Assembly: GCA_029204225.1 (NCBI GenBank)
Contig: CM055096.1
Coordinates: 73,041,349 to 73,105,348, forward strand
From: Diphasiastrum complanatum
Taxonomy: Eukaryota > Streptophyta > Lycopodiopsida > Lycopodiales > Lycopodiaceae
Length of the DNA stretch: 64,000 nucleotides
Direction: 5' to 3'
The stretch's first letter is position 1; every line of letters starts with the position of its first letter. This document shows, in pieces, positions 10,770 through 22,147 of the stretch. The position numbers and the translations under genes are program-made. The notes under the pieces were generated by a model. It had not been told where the DNA came from, made no database searches, and was given only the letters and a program-made list of their open reading frames with translations.

Positions 10770-12912
10770 GTAGGGTTTAGAGTTTAGGGTAAAAGCTCAA
10801 AACTCAAAGAGAACCTTATGAAAACATTTGATGAAATTTGAAATTTCTAACCCTGTAGCGGACGAAAAATGAGACTTCATTAGTGTTGCCTTTATGCTAC
10901 GAGAGATCTTCTGACTTAGAGATAGCACAACCGCTCTCCTCGCTCTGGGGTTTTGATGCAATCTCATATCAAACCATTATTCTCTAGATGGCACCTCCAA
11001 ATGAATACTCCTACTAGGCAGTGGGCACCGAGACCCATGATGTTGACGTTAGCCATGATGCTTCACACGCCTTGAGGCATATATGCATACCATGCAGGCT
11101 TATACCTCAATCTACTACCCCCACTACGACACACTCTTCAACTTGACTAGGAATTTGTAGAACATTTTAGATAGATACATGAGAATGAGCTTGGGGATAC
11201 AACTGCATGTATAGATTTCTCATATGCATGTACTTCTTTTATACCACTGGCCACAAATAGATCCAACAATTCTAGTTTCTACTTTTGGTTCATTTTATTT
11301 CTCATATTTTACTAACATGCAATCAAATAGCTTGTGATGGACTACTTACTAGGCGACATTCTAGATGTTCTACTTAGTCCAGTTTTTCTTATGATAGATG
11401 TATCTTGGTCTAGATGCTCTTGGTTGACATATTTGATATGTATTTCAACTTCTTATGTACCATTTTGGCACTTGAAGGATACTAATCTTGTTCTCTTTTT
11501 GTCTCTCGTGGATGTATGATGTTTCTACAATATTTATTATTCTTAACTGGAGTTTACTATGGGATGCATTGTATTTCCATATGCAATGTTTTATCTCTGA
11601 TGTCATTTATAATGCTTCTCATTTCCAGTCTATTGAGCCAATCTCCTTAATGTAGGAGTTCACAATCACAGGGCACCTAGAGTTGCAAGTGACTTGGTGC
11701 CATGTTTAGCTTAGAAGGGCCAAGGTTACAAGTGCTAAAGGGAAATCTGACCCTCAAGGAGGGATGCCTCATGCCTCATGATTCTGCACAATCGGTGACA
11801 AGCACCAACTTCTCTTATGGTTATTATTCTCTTGTAATTACATCAATAAATTGACAACTTGAGAATGATTCCAAAAAAGATAACATTAGTAAGCCTTGTA
11901 GGCTCTCCTACCCTCTTAATTTCTCCCTTCAAGAAGTTAACAATGTCAATGAAACTTAATTATAAAATAAAGACCTCCTAAGTTAAAATTGAAAGCTTAG
12001 TAACCTTCCAACATGAAGAGCTACATCCAACTATGCATATGCCGAAGCATATTTAACCATGCGTCAGAGAGCATCCAAGCATATGTTACACTCTCTTATT
12101 TCTCTATCATAAATTTATAGAGGAATTGCTTCAGAATGGATAAATATATTCTAAATATGGTCAAAGTATCCACATCTAACTCAAAAATCAAACCTATAGC
12201 AACACACATAATAGCTCAAGAGGTATGTCTTTATTTTAAGCTTCATCAATATCCTAACCTCGAAAATAAAACCATGAGCATTATGTGTATGAGATACATG
12301 ACATCTTCATAGTTGTTGCATGTTGGAATACCACACAATGATTCTCCCAAGTGCTATATGAACTCTCTTCTACCCTAGGGATATAGAATGGGTTCTACAT
12401 GAGTTTCAAGGATCAAAATATGGGTTTCTCTATGTGCTTAACAAAACAAGACCAAGTGCAAGATTGACTATATGCAATTAAATCATGGAAAGTTCCTAGC
12501 CCTAGGAAACAATTAAACGTTTTTAATCCTGCCAGCCTGCTTATTCTTGTAGCTCCCTATTTATTCATGTTGGGAATATTTGATGGGTGGCACATGTGAT
12601 GTGCCCATAAATGAACCATCATTTATACTTTTTCTTTGTGAACAATTTTCATCTGTAGGTGCTGATAAGTGTAACTTTTACAGAAAATCAAAATTGCCTT
12701 GCAATTTTCAAGATGATTTATACTATCCAGGTTTCAAAGTGTAAATCTATCATGGGACTAGTTTAACGCATTCCTAAATGACTATTCACTTGTGAGTCTT
12801 CTTGACATGATCAATGTGAAATTTCTAAATGTGATGAGCTTATCACGTAGATCTTTTAGGAGAATTGAAATTTGACATAATCTAATTGGTGAACATTTTA
12901 CCATTCTTACAG
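10770..12912. other. Upstream non-coding or intronic sequence
   Basis: I see no protein domain on either strand. Several 60-90 codon open stretches have no recognisable similarity. It may be an earlier intron of the coiled-coil gene, because the 12,913 exon begins with a splice acceptor rather than a start codon. Confidence 0.35.
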
Positions 12913-13092
12913 AAACGATTTGGTCAAGAGTTGAAAAATGTTCTTAAAGAAGCTCATCAAGATGAAGCTTGCTTCTCAGCTATGGAGATGGAATTGGAAA
13001 AAAAGGATAAACTTTTGTCACGAGCAATGGCAGATTCTGCTCATCTAAGGGCACAGCTATTTGCTCTAGAAGAAGCAAATGCAGAACCTAAG
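12913..13092 (+). CDS. Internal exon 1 (visible) of a coiled-coil protein gene
   Basis: A 180-nt open exon follows a CTTACAG acceptor and ends AAG before GTTTGT. It encodes 60 residues beginning KRFGQELKNVLKEAHQDEA and ending ALEEANAEPK. The sequence is charged, with regularly spaced Leu, Met and Ala (FSAMEMELEKKDKLLSRAMA), which indicates coiled coil. Both boundaries are phase 0. Upstream exons must exist because no start codon lies in frame here. I do not recognise the protein family; a cytoskeletal or centrosomal-type coiled-coil protein is possible but unproven. Confidence 0.6.
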
Positions 13093-14618
13093 GTTTGTAT
13101 TTCCATGTCTTATATTTGTACAAAGTCTCCTTCTTACAATGTTGCCAACTAAGTATCATGTTTACTTTCATGAAACACTTATTCATTGCTTGATAAAATG
13201 ACCTCTTAGCTAAAGTCTAAGGTTATCTTTTGTTCTTATACGTGAAAAAGTTTCCAATTGGATTTTAGATTTTATCACTAAAGTTATAACATTTGGTTCA
13301 ACGTAAGTAGGTGGTGGTTGAAGTTTGAGAAGAGATGGCCAACCCTCATATCCAGAATAACATATTGCATCCCAAGGGGAATCTAGCACATAATCAACCA
13401 CATCCACCCCTTTCTTGGATGGATACATAGCCCTTTGACATTGGATATTGTTCTGAAGCACGACATATGATCAACTCATGTTACTATGTAATGCTTCTAC
13501 AACTTTATTACGAAATAACTCAGCCATGGTTGTCCCAATTATGTTCTCTTGAGGCATTCTTGGTCCCTACACCTAGCTTGGTGGATTATGAAAAAGTGCA
13601 CTAAATCTCATTAAATTCTCAAAATATTTTCCTGATTTCTGAACGCTAAACAATTTTCACTCTAGGATAATAGTAGATTCAGTGAAAGTGTGAGTTACAT
13701 TTATACACGAATTAGAGGTAGTTGTTAGGTAATGATTCAATTAACTCAAACCTAGCCCTACATGAGGATAGATATTTCTCAAAGGTAAAGTTTGATTGGG
13801 AGAAGCTTGATATTACCACTAGTGAGCAATTCAATTGCAAGTGAGGCTATAATAGTTTTTGTATTTTCGGAAAAAATTGTTATTGTCTCATCCATTCTTT
13901 TGTCTCTTCAAGGAGTTATCTACCATAGTTACCTTTCATTTTGGTGCGATCATTCACCCTATTCATAAGTTGAGGGATCCCATGAACCTAGAAAACTATT
14001 AAAAGTTGCACATGATGATCTTCACGATAGCAAATAAGATTTTCGGACAAGTTAGATAGTAAGCAGGAGTAGACAATATCTTTGGTGGCTTGGCTTCCTC
14101 TCTAGAGATGACAAGCAAAGGTCTCACCTGCACTTCCTTTACCAACTAAAGTTTTATCACATAGAACTCAAGCACTAGGATTAAAAAACCATGCACAACA
14201 TTAAAATTCAAGATGTTAGACTTTGAATTCAAGATGTTAGACTTTGGTCCCTTGATTAGGGGCTATTAGTGCATGCTTCTTCCTTGTCTTCGAAGATTTG
14301 ATACGTACTTACTTAGAGTGTGCGCATGGTAACTTCAAATGTAAGGAGCTTAGAAAAGTTATATTTATCATAATGGTATGTATATGGGGATGTCTTTAAA
14401 CTTGAACCAGTTGGTTACATCCCCCTCCCCCCTCGTTCTCTTAAGTGTATATAATCATAAATCCACCTTCTATAATAAATGAGTGTCTCAGATTTCTTCT
14501 GCTGGGTTTTGTCAATGAAAGATGCAAGTGTGTATCAAAACATTCATAGGATTGCTTAAAATTGTTGTGCAAATTGTTTTTAATGCCCTACAAAGAAAAG
14601 CTTTATTTTCTTTTGAAG
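13093..14618 (+). other. Intron of the coiled-coil gene
   Basis: Non-coding sequence between phase-0 exons. It contains a TTCAAGATGTTAGACTTTG duplication near 14,208-14,243. A minus-strand open stretch at 13,210-13,461 has no recognisable domain and is not called as a gene. Confidence 0.5.
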
Positions 14619-14840
14619 GTTCAATTTCATCACCAACAAGTGCTCAAGGTAGCTCAAAAAGCAACTATAGTGGAGGAAGAAGTACAAAGGCGCGACAATG
14701 AGATTAGAAGGCTTCAACAACAAATTAGATTCTTGGAAGACGAAGCACATAGAACTAATGGAACAAAACATGCCGACATTTCATTGTTGCAAAGAGATAA
14801 AAATAGTGCTCTTATTGAGAATAAGATACTCTTGGAACAG
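14619..14840 (+). CDS. Internal exon 2 (visible) of the coiled-coil protein gene
   Basis: The acceptor is the pyrimidine-rich TTTATTTTCTTTTGAAG and the donor is CTTGGAACAG before GTAAAAG. The 222-nt, phase-0 exon encodes 74 residues, including VLKVAQKATIVEEEVQRRDN, EIRRLQQQIRFLEDEA and DKNSALIENKILLEQ. The heptad-like Leu/Ile spacing again indicates a long coiled coil. A start a few codons further on, at another AG, is possible. Its codon use and uninterrupted frame contrast with the broken transposon ORFs around it. Confidence 0.65.
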
Positions 14841-15972
14841 GTAAAAGGTGACTGATTTTTTTAAACTTAGCTTCTCATTGTTTGTCTTTGTTAGTTTTGG
14901 CTTTCACAAACTTTAAACAATATGTGGGATTAATCCCTTTTTATTCTCTGTCTACAACTTGGAACAACATTGGGCCTAGGAGGTGCCTTGAGTTTCTAGA
15001 TGGTGCCTTAGCCCTTCGCTCTTAAGTATCCTTTAGAGCACCGTAATTTCTTATGAAACTTAAGCTTCTCCAAGTGTTTCGCATTCCGGTTCCAAGTTGT
15101 TATTTGGCTATCAAGGCTCCCATGACCTTTGGTGGTTGGTGGTCAATTATGATAAATTGAAGAGTCATTGTATAGCTATATCATAGTTATTCTCCATTGG
15201 GAATTCGTCAACTACAATTTATGACAAACTTGACCAAAAGTGATCAAAGGTACTTCAAATGTACCCAATAGGACTTCAGTTGAGAGGACCATCAAAGTAT
15301 TTGGAACAATCAATGATATGATATTGAAGCAGAATTAGATATGCAATTCATGTTCTATTTTGGAAAAACTCTCAAAACTAAATCTCAAGTTACATTGAAC
15401 CAAAATTCGTGCCAACACACTTCCAATATGTAAGAGGCAAATCAGCATTGACGTGGAATGAAGAAGAGAGCTGGAAATGCTCTTGATGTATGTGCTACAA
15501 GTACTTGGGAAGACTTAACAACTATCTTTCTGCATTGAAAGTCATGGATAGGACTTTAGCATGAGTCTATGAAGCTTCCAACGACTTGTAGTACATGTTG
15601 ATTAGTGTTGTCACCCTCATTTCTAAGCACCAAAAATGGCTCAACTTGTTAATATCTTCTTCTTGGGGATGGGGTCCACTTTCTAAAAGCTTGAAAACTT
15701 GTTCCTCATGCAAAACTCGCCTGCTTTCCTTGAAAGATCCTGTGGTATCGTGTGAAGACCATATCAATGCCAGCTAAATAACTTAGGTTCAAGACATTCA
15801 GCATTATCATGGTATTTGTTTGTTCTCTGAAAGGCACAATCATCGAGTTCTCCTTTGTAGATTGAAAATTATGCTATTTTACGGAAGTGGCACACGAACC
15901 AATATCCTTGACTTACAAAAAAAAACTTCAATAGTTAAGTGCTTGATTATGTGCACATTTGCTTATGTGTAG
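14841..15972 (+). other. Intron of the coiled-coil gene
   Basis: No coding domain is recognised. Two overlapping antisense open stretches at 15,567-15,777 are mirror frames of one another and show no family similarity. Confidence 0.5.
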
Positions 15973-16167
15973 CTGGCTCGCAAGGATCAGGAGGCTATAC
16001 GACTTACAAAGGAGAGGGAGAACCTACAAGATAAATTTTCTTCTTTGTGTGAATCTCAAATGACTCATGAAATTCAAATTGATATTCTAAACGAGGATAA
16101 CAAAGCAAAGATGCAGTCCTTGCAGAGAAAAATCGAACATGAGCAGATAGCAAAGAAAAACATAGAG
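15973..16167 (+). CDS. Internal exon 3 (visible) of the coiled-coil protein gene
   Basis: The exon follows TTATGTGTAG and ends ATAGAG before GTTATTTTT. It is 195 nt, phase 0, and encodes 65 residues without a stop: LARKDQEAIRLTKERENLQD, QIDILNEDNKAKMQSLQRKI and EHEQIAKKNIE. This is charged coiled-coil sequence continuous in character with the previous two exons. Exon lengths 180, 222 and 195 are all multiples of three, so each could be skipped without a frameshift. The following intron holds nested transposons and is about 21.4 kb if the next exon is at 37,561. Confidence 0.65.
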
Positions 16168-16200
16168 GTTATTTTTTTGTTTCCATCATAAGTTTCTATA

Positions 16201-16284
16201 TTCATGGTGAACCAGATTTTCTCATAGAGTATGTTAGATCCTTTTCTTCCTTCATGGTGAACCAGATTTTCTCATAGAGTATGT
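16201..16284. repeat. 34-bp direct duplication in the intron
   Basis: TTCATGGTGAACCAGATTTT and the 14 bases after it occur at 16,201-16,234 and again at 16,251-16,284, identical by eye, with a 50-bp period. Confidence 0.8.
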
Positions 16285-16739
16285 CTTCAACATGCTATGC
16301 AACTACAGAATATGCTAAAACTTCTTTGACATACATCTACAAGTTATGCTAGAACATATCTGGCATGCAGATTTTTTGTTAGAGTCAGTTTTGAGTCGTA
16401 CAGTCAATATTTAGTCCCCTAGCCCTGATTAACAAGTCCTAACGCAAAGGCATTGTTCTAGCTTGGTTGATTGACTACAGGTATTAGTTGAGATAAACTT
16501 AGTGTCTGTTTAGAATCAATTGGCTTAGTTAGGTCAACTTATTCTTAGTGGCACAATGGGAACTCCAAACAAGTTTGCGTGCTTCTTGGCTCGAGGTAAA
16601 GAATGGGTTTGCTTCTCTCTAGCTCTGCTTCAGCTGCAAGCCTAACTAAATGATAAAAGTATGCTTTAGGCACATTTGTAAGAGGGTATCTTGGACAAAT
16701 TTTGTCCCACACTTAGAAGCAGTCAAGACCCAAAGAAAG

Positions 16740-17217
16740 TGTTAGAGTCCAGTTACGACTCTATCATGACCTCGGCACGGCCGGTCACCAGAGGGCCTGA
16801 GGCCAAGTATTGGCAAGGGCCGGTGACCGAGGAGGACATCTGTCCCAAGTTGGGACCGGTGCGTCACGAGCAGTGACCCGGTGTGGCCGCCTGACAAGTT
16901 GTCAGAGATGCGGTGTGTCTTGACCGTCGAGACCCTAGCCGTTAGTGACGAGATGCTAGCCGGCAAGTAGTCGGGGTGACCAAGAGGGTCACAGGTCTTT
17001 GGCGGGGCATGGGGGTGGTACCCTATGAGTCACTCAGTATTCACAGGGCACAGGGGCCATGCATGCCATATGGACTGATCACCCATAGGTGGATGCCATG
17101 TGCCAGCTGACGGGAATAGCAGGTAGAAGGACTCAAAGAGGGGTGCCTATGGTTGGGAGGTTCATTCTACACACCGGCTTCTAGGATTCACGAGCTTGGA
17201 GAGACTGGCTTGTGACA
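16740..17217 (+). repeat. 5' LTR of gypsy B
   Basis: A 478-bp LTR with TG...CA ends. It should hold the promoter and polyadenylation signals, but I cannot assign a TATA box with confidence. Relative to the 3' LTR there are about a dozen substitutions, mostly transitions, and a few short indels. Confidence 0.92.
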
Positions 17218-17900
17218 ATTGGTATTAGAGCCTCGTTCTAGAGAGAGAAAACGTCATTCTCGCTGTTGAAAAAATTTATCAACTACTGAATTGGGAAGAG
17301 AGTGGAGCGCTGATCTAGCGCATTTTCACAGTTGTTCCAGCGCTGGTTGAGCACACACAAATATCCAAAACGTGGCAGAAGTTGGAGTGCTATTCTAGCA
17401 CTGATCTAGCGCCCTCCTACAGCCTATCTTATCCTTGGAAAGAGAGAACGGTGGCCAGAAAGAAGCTTTTTGAAAGCCTGACCAGCGCTGATCTGAGGCC
17501 ACATTAACACTCCAATTTGTGGGGAACTGGAGCGCTGCTCTAGCACCGATTTAGCATCCCTTTCTGATTGTTCCAGCGCTGGTTTCAGAATCTACAAACA
17601 TCCGAAAGTTGTTTCAGAATCTACAAACATCCGAAAGTTGTGGAAGCAACAGACCAGAGCTGTTCTAAAGCTATTTGAAGGAAGCACTGTGGTCCAATCA
17701 GACAACATCTGTTGTAGTCTACCGTTTTTCCTGAAGGGATCCCTTTGCTTGGATTCCAGGGAGAACTCATCTTTTCTCTTTTCCTTCTTTGCTGTCTTAT
17801 AGTTAAAACAAAAAAAAAATTGGTCAAATTTCCCTTCTCTTGTTGCTTTATTACGTGCAATTTCTAGTTTGATTTTGTTCTGTATCTGTTTTGTTACATA
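17218..17900 (+). other. Primer-binding site and 5' leader of gypsy B
   Basis: The primer site TTGGTATTAGAGCC starts at 17,219, one base after the LTR, and matches the initiator tRNA-Met type with one mismatch. The leader carries five copies of the palindrome AGCGCT (17,306; 17,339; 17,484; 17,531; 17,575), usually within CCAGCGCTG or GAGCGCTG. A 28-bp stretch around TTTCAGAATCTACAAACATC is duplicated at about 17,582-17,637. Confidence 0.8.
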
Positions 17901-18991
17901 ATGGAGGAAGATAGAGTAGATATTCCACTAAGTCCACCCGTTGCTCTTCCATCACCACCACCCAGCCCTGTGCTTAGTCCTGCCCATAATCCGCCTACAG
18001 TGCCTGCCCGTTCGCCTGCTGGTACTTCCCCTTCTGTGCAAGCTCGCATGGATAGTGTGGAAAACCGTCGCAGAGATGCGAGCGATGATGGTAGCTGGTG
18101 GTTATGCGTCTTCCTCGCAGTATGCTCCACCTTATCCGTCTTCTGCTGTTCGTCCTATCTTACCTCCACCCTATCCAGAAGACAAAGATATTAAACCTAC
18201 CCGTTTCGCTGGAAACACTCCCCAACGCAATACTGATATCGTAGATCAGTGGTTGCATAAGTGGGAAGAGTATTTTGATTTGAAACGGTCCCCAGCTGAT
18301 GAGGGTTGGCGGGTCCGCAAAGCTGCTTACCATTTCACTGATTTTGCTGACAGGTGGTGGCGCAAGTTGTTGAAGTCTAATCAGGCTCCATCCACCTGGC
18401 TTGAGTTTAAGCGAGCTTTCAGAGCTTAGTTTATTCCTCCACATGAGCATGTGCGTGCGACAGATGCTTGGCTTTTGCATCGTCAGAGGCAGTACATGGT
18501 GCAAGAATATGCTGACAGATATCGTGAGATACTTATTAAGATTCCGGAAGAGATTCCCGAGTGGCTGGTAGTCCACAAGTTCATATTTGGCCTTCGTGAA
18601 GAGCTTCAGTGCTTAATGAAGGGTGCAAGACCTTAGAAGAGGCAGTTGCTATAGCTCTCAACTTTGAAGGTAATCTGCGCACCAAGGCTGAATCTGGAGC
18701 GCCAAGCTGGCCTCAGAAGAAGGGTTCGCGAAAGTCTAGCCAAGCTGGTCAGAAAGGCTTTTCGCAGAAGGATCCTATCCAGATGCAGCAGACTTTGAAG
18801 CGCAAGGTGGGATCTCCTATGGCTCGTCGTGCTTACGACAAGTCTCCCCTCAGTCTTGAGCAAAAGGAAAAGGCCAAGAAAGACGGATTATGCTTTTTCT
18901 GTCTTGGCAAGCATCTTTTCAAAGATTGTCCGCGACGTACGGGCAAGAGACTCCATACTATGCAACGTCAAGATGAGAGCAAGGAACAGTA
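17901..18991 (+). pseudogene. gypsy B gag with zinc knuckle
   Basis: The ATG at 17,901 starts MEEDRVDIPLSPPVALPSPP, a proline-rich N-terminus. After a frameshift near 18,070 comes the gag core: DIKPTRFAGNTPQRNTDIVD, WLHKWEEYFDLKR, AADEG-like linker and FTDFADRWWRKLL. A stop at about 18,427 is followed by ATDAWLLHRQRQYMVQEYAD and FIFGLREELQ. A second frameshift near 18,620 leads to the nucleocapsid knuckle CFFCLGKHLFKDC (about 18,892), which has three rather than four residues between Cys2 and His. The protein is clearly inactivated. Confidence 0.88.
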
Positions 18992-18995
18992 AATT

Positions 18996-19545
18996 TTGGA
19001 TGACTTGTTGGTAAGTGATGATGAGGACACTCGACGTGTCATGACTATTTCGGTGCAGAAGCTTGTTCCAGAGGCACCAGGTTGTTACTTATCCACCAAG
19101 GCGCGGGAAGCTTATCAGTTTCTAGATAGTGAACTGATACGCATGAGGGGAAAACTGGAAGGTCATGACGTGCTCGTCTCGTTTGACATCGGTTCCTCGC
19201 ATAATATCATCAATTCTCATGTGGTGAAGAAATTTCACTTGGCTACTGTTCCATCTGATTACCGGTATACTGTTGAGATGCCAGATGGTAAGGGAACAGA
19301 GGTTTGGGATGAAAGAATCTCTCGGGCGTCTTTGTCTATTCAGACGTATACTGAGAAGTTAGATTTTGAAATCACTAAACTAGCTAAGTTTGATATTGTA
19401 CTTGGTAAGCGGTGGCATGCAAGTAACCAGCCCGCTATAGATTTCAAGTCACATGTGTATAAGTTCGGGCATGAGGGTATGTCTCATGTCTTAAAGGGGG
19501 AGAGACCATCTGTTGAGGGTCCTCTTGTTACCTATATGCAAATAT
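18996..19545 (+). pseudogene. gypsy B aspartic protease
   Basis: Open reading begins after a stop at 18,991. It contains MRGKLEGHDVLVSFDIGSSH then NIINSHVV, where D-I-G replaces the usual D-S/T-G; the catalytic Asp is kept. Downstream are VEMPDGKGTEVWDERIS and the conserved FDIVLGKRWH. The frame runs on as [20 protein letters not shown], which would normally lead into RT. Instead it is joined to sequence from after the RT (LRSGRGL in this frame; [18 protein letters not shown] in the next). Confidence 0.85.
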
Positions 19546-20130
19546 TAAGAAGTGGCCGAGGCCTGCCGATATACGCCAATTACAGTCTTTCTTAGGCTTT
19601 TGTAAGTTCTACCGACGGTTTGTTAGGAATTATTCCTGGATAGCTGCTCCTTTAACGGACCAGTTAAGGAAAAACAACACTGTGGTTTGATGGGATGCTG
19701 AAGCTCAGCAACGTTTTGAGAACTTGAAGGAGTCGGTGGCCACGGCTCCAGTTCTCAAGATTATGGATACCCAGAAACCTTTTGACCTAGAGACGGATGC
19801 AAGTGGCATTGAGGTAGGTGCAGTGTTGAGCCAAGAGGGTAGACCAGTAGCCTTTGAAAGTAAGAAGTTGACACCAGCTCAACAGAGATATTTTACACAT
19901 GAGCAAGAGCTGTATGCGATTATACATGCGCTCAAGGTGTGGAGACATTATTTATATGGCGCCGAGTTTTATGTGTACATTGTTCATCATACTTTAAGGT
20001 ATTTTTGCACTCAGCCAGATTTGAAGGGCCACCAAGCTCGGTGGGCCTAGCTGATGCAGGAATTTCATTTGGTTCCGAAGAGGGAAGGAAAATGTGGTCG
20101 TTGATGCACTATCTCGTATTCTGCATCAGA
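19546..20130 (+). pseudogene. gypsy B RNase H remnant (RT palm and fingers deleted)
   Basis: Reading resumes at the RT connection segment, [20 protein letters not shown], then [11 protein letters not shown], a stop at 19,688, and RNase H: FDLETDASGIEVGAVLSQEG, VAFESKKLTPAQQRYFTHEQ and ELYAIIHALKVWRHYLYGAE. A TAG at about 20,048 and a frameshift precede the end (VVDALSRILHQM). The whole polymerase palm, including the YLDD box, is missing, so this copy could not have made its own cDNA. Confidence 0.88.
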
Positions 20131-21638
20131 TGAGCTTTACTGTGGTTGACAGTGGTCTCATGGAGGAGATTAAGAAGGCTCAAGAAAAGGACCTGCATTG
20201 TCAGCGTGTGTGGCCTAATGCGCGCAAGGTAGTCGACCAAACGGAAGAGTCAGTCGAGGCTGTCGCTTCCGTAGAGGCACACACCAGTACATATTTAACA
20301 TACACCGTGAAGGATGGTATGTTATTGAGAAATGGAAAAGTTTTCGTGCCAGACGTGAAGGATCTTCGTCGTAAGATACTTCATGAATGCCATGATAGTC
20401 CCTACGCAGGGCACCCTGATATTGATAAGACCAGTGAGCTTTTGAGAAGGCATTATTCCTAGCCACGATTGCAGCGGGATGTAAGAGAGTACGTCCAGCG
20501 TTGCACGGCTTGTCAGGTGAACAAGGCCGAGAGAGTGAGTCCTCCGGGCTTGCTACATCCACTTGAGATACCTACAGGAAGGTGGGAAAGCATCTCTATG
20601 GATTTTATTGTTGGGCTACCCAAGACCCAGAATGGATTCAATTCCGTTATGGAAGTGGTAGACAGGTTTTCCAAGATGGCTCATTTCATCGCAACGACCA
20701 AGAAGGTCACAGCTCCGCAAGTGGCTGAGTTGTGTATTCAGAATATTGTCAGGTTACATGGTCTTCCGAAGTCCATAGTTTCTGACAGGGATCCCAAGTT
20801 TACGGGAAATTTCTGGATTGAGGTGTTCGCCAAGCTGGGAACACAATTGCGGATGAGTAGCTCTGAGCATCCTCAGACGGATGGTCAGACAGAGCGAGTA
20901 AATCAGATCTTGGAAGATATGCTTAGGGCATATGTGAGTAGTACGCAAACAGACTGGGTAAAGCATTTACCGCTATTGGAGTTCGCGTACAATGATAAGA
21001 GACATGCGTCCACTAGATTGAGTCCATTTGAGCTCAATTATGGTTTCAGGCCACTGAGTCCTGCAATCATAGGGATTCCGCATAGGGTACCTAGTGCTGT
21101 AGAGTTTTTGGCTCAGATGCAGCAGAAGCTAGAGTTGGCACGAGATAACTTGTCCAAAGCTGTAGCTAGGGCAGAGAGTTATGCTCGCGAGAACCGTACC
21201 TATCGTGAATTTGAGAATGGAGATTGGGTGTATTTACTAGTCCCTTCGAAGTCGAAGGTGCTACGCACAGGAAAGTGCGCCAAGTTATCTCCTAGGTATT
21301 GTGGACCATGGTTGATTATCAAGAAGGTGAGCCAAGTAGCTTATAAGCTACAGCTACCTGTAGGATGCAAGGTGCATCCAGTATTCCATGTTAGCAAACC
21401 GAAGAGATGTTTGCATGATGGCGATAGCTTGGTGGAAGGTTTAGTGTCTCTTGAGGAGAAAGACACCACAGGTTATGGGCCAGACAGAATCCTAGATCGA
21501 AGGGAGCGACGATTGCGGAATCGTCTCCTTCAAGAGTATCTAGTAACTTGGAAAGGGCATCCGTTGTCAGATGCTACCTGGGAGACGCGACAGGCGTTGC
21601 AGAAGTCTTACCCAGAGTTTGTCATCGAGGACCGATGA
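20131..21638 (+). pseudogene. gypsy B integrase with chromodomain (mostly intact)
   Basis: A linker and N-terminal zinc domain (HECHDSPYAGHPDIDKTSEL, CTACQVNKAE) contain a stop at 20,460. From 20,469 the frame is open for 389 codons. The DDE core reads [23 protein letters not shown] and TDGQTERVNQ, so all three catalytic acids are kept. The C-terminus has KLSPRYCGPWLIIKKVSQVA and FHVSKPKRC. The chromodomain segment LQEYLVTWKGHPLSDATWE retains the W..W aromatic residues expected to read methylated histone H3. It ends at 21,638, 21 bp before the 3' LTR. Confidence 0.9.
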
Positions 21639-21659
21639 CTTGCCAGAGGAGGGAAGGAT

Positions 21660-22142
21660 TGTTAGAGTCCAGTTACGACTCTATCATGACCTCGGCACGG
21701 CCGGTCATCAGAGGGCGTGAGGCCAAGTATTGCAGTGCAAGGGCCGGTGACCGAGGAGGACATCTGTCCCAAGTTGGGACCGGTGCGTCACGAGCAGTGA
21801 CCCGGTGTGGCCGCCTGACAAGTTGTCAGAGATGCGGTGTGTCTTGACCGTCGGGAACCCTAGCCGTCAGTGACGAGATGCTAGCCGGCAAGTAGTCGGG
21901 GTGACCAAGAGGGTCATAGGTCTTGGTGGGGCACGGGGGTGGTACCCTATGAGTCACTCAATATTCACAGGTCACGGGGGCCATGCATGCCATATGGACT
22001 GATCACCCACAGGTGGATGCCATGTGCCAGCTGACGGGAATAGCAGGTAGAAGGACTCAAAGAGGGGGTGCCTATGGTTGGGAGGTTCATTCTACACACC
22101 GGCTTCTAGGATTCACGAGCTTGGAGAGACTGGCTTGTGACA
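21660..22142 (+). repeat. 3' LTR of gypsy B
   Basis: A 483-bp LTR with the same ends as the 5' LTR, including a short insertion near 21,733. It is preceded by a polypurine tract at about 21,645-21,658 and followed by TSD GAAAG. Confidence 0.92.
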
Positions 22143-22147
22143 GAAAG

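Larger units (their letters stand above)
16740..22142 (+). mobile_element. Ty3/gypsy chromovirus B: complete LTR pair with TSD, RT deleted
   Basis: An LTR retrotransposon 5,403 bp long. The LTRs at 16,740-17,217 and 21,660-22,142 both run TGTTAGAGTCC to GGCTTGTGACA and are about 97% identical by hand count. The 5-bp target-site duplication GAAAG occurs at 16,735-16,739 and 22,143-22,147. A primer site (TTGGTATTAGAGCC) follows the 5' LTR and a purine-rich tract (GAGGAGGGAAGGA) precedes the 3' LTR. Gag, protease, RNase H and integrase are present, but the RT fingers and palm are deleted near 19,546. It inserted into an intron of the coiled-coil gene in sense orientation. Confidence 0.93.

Noticed and set aside
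13210-13461. 83-codon minus-strand frame inside an intron
   Set aside because: No recognisable family, and no second exon or element context.
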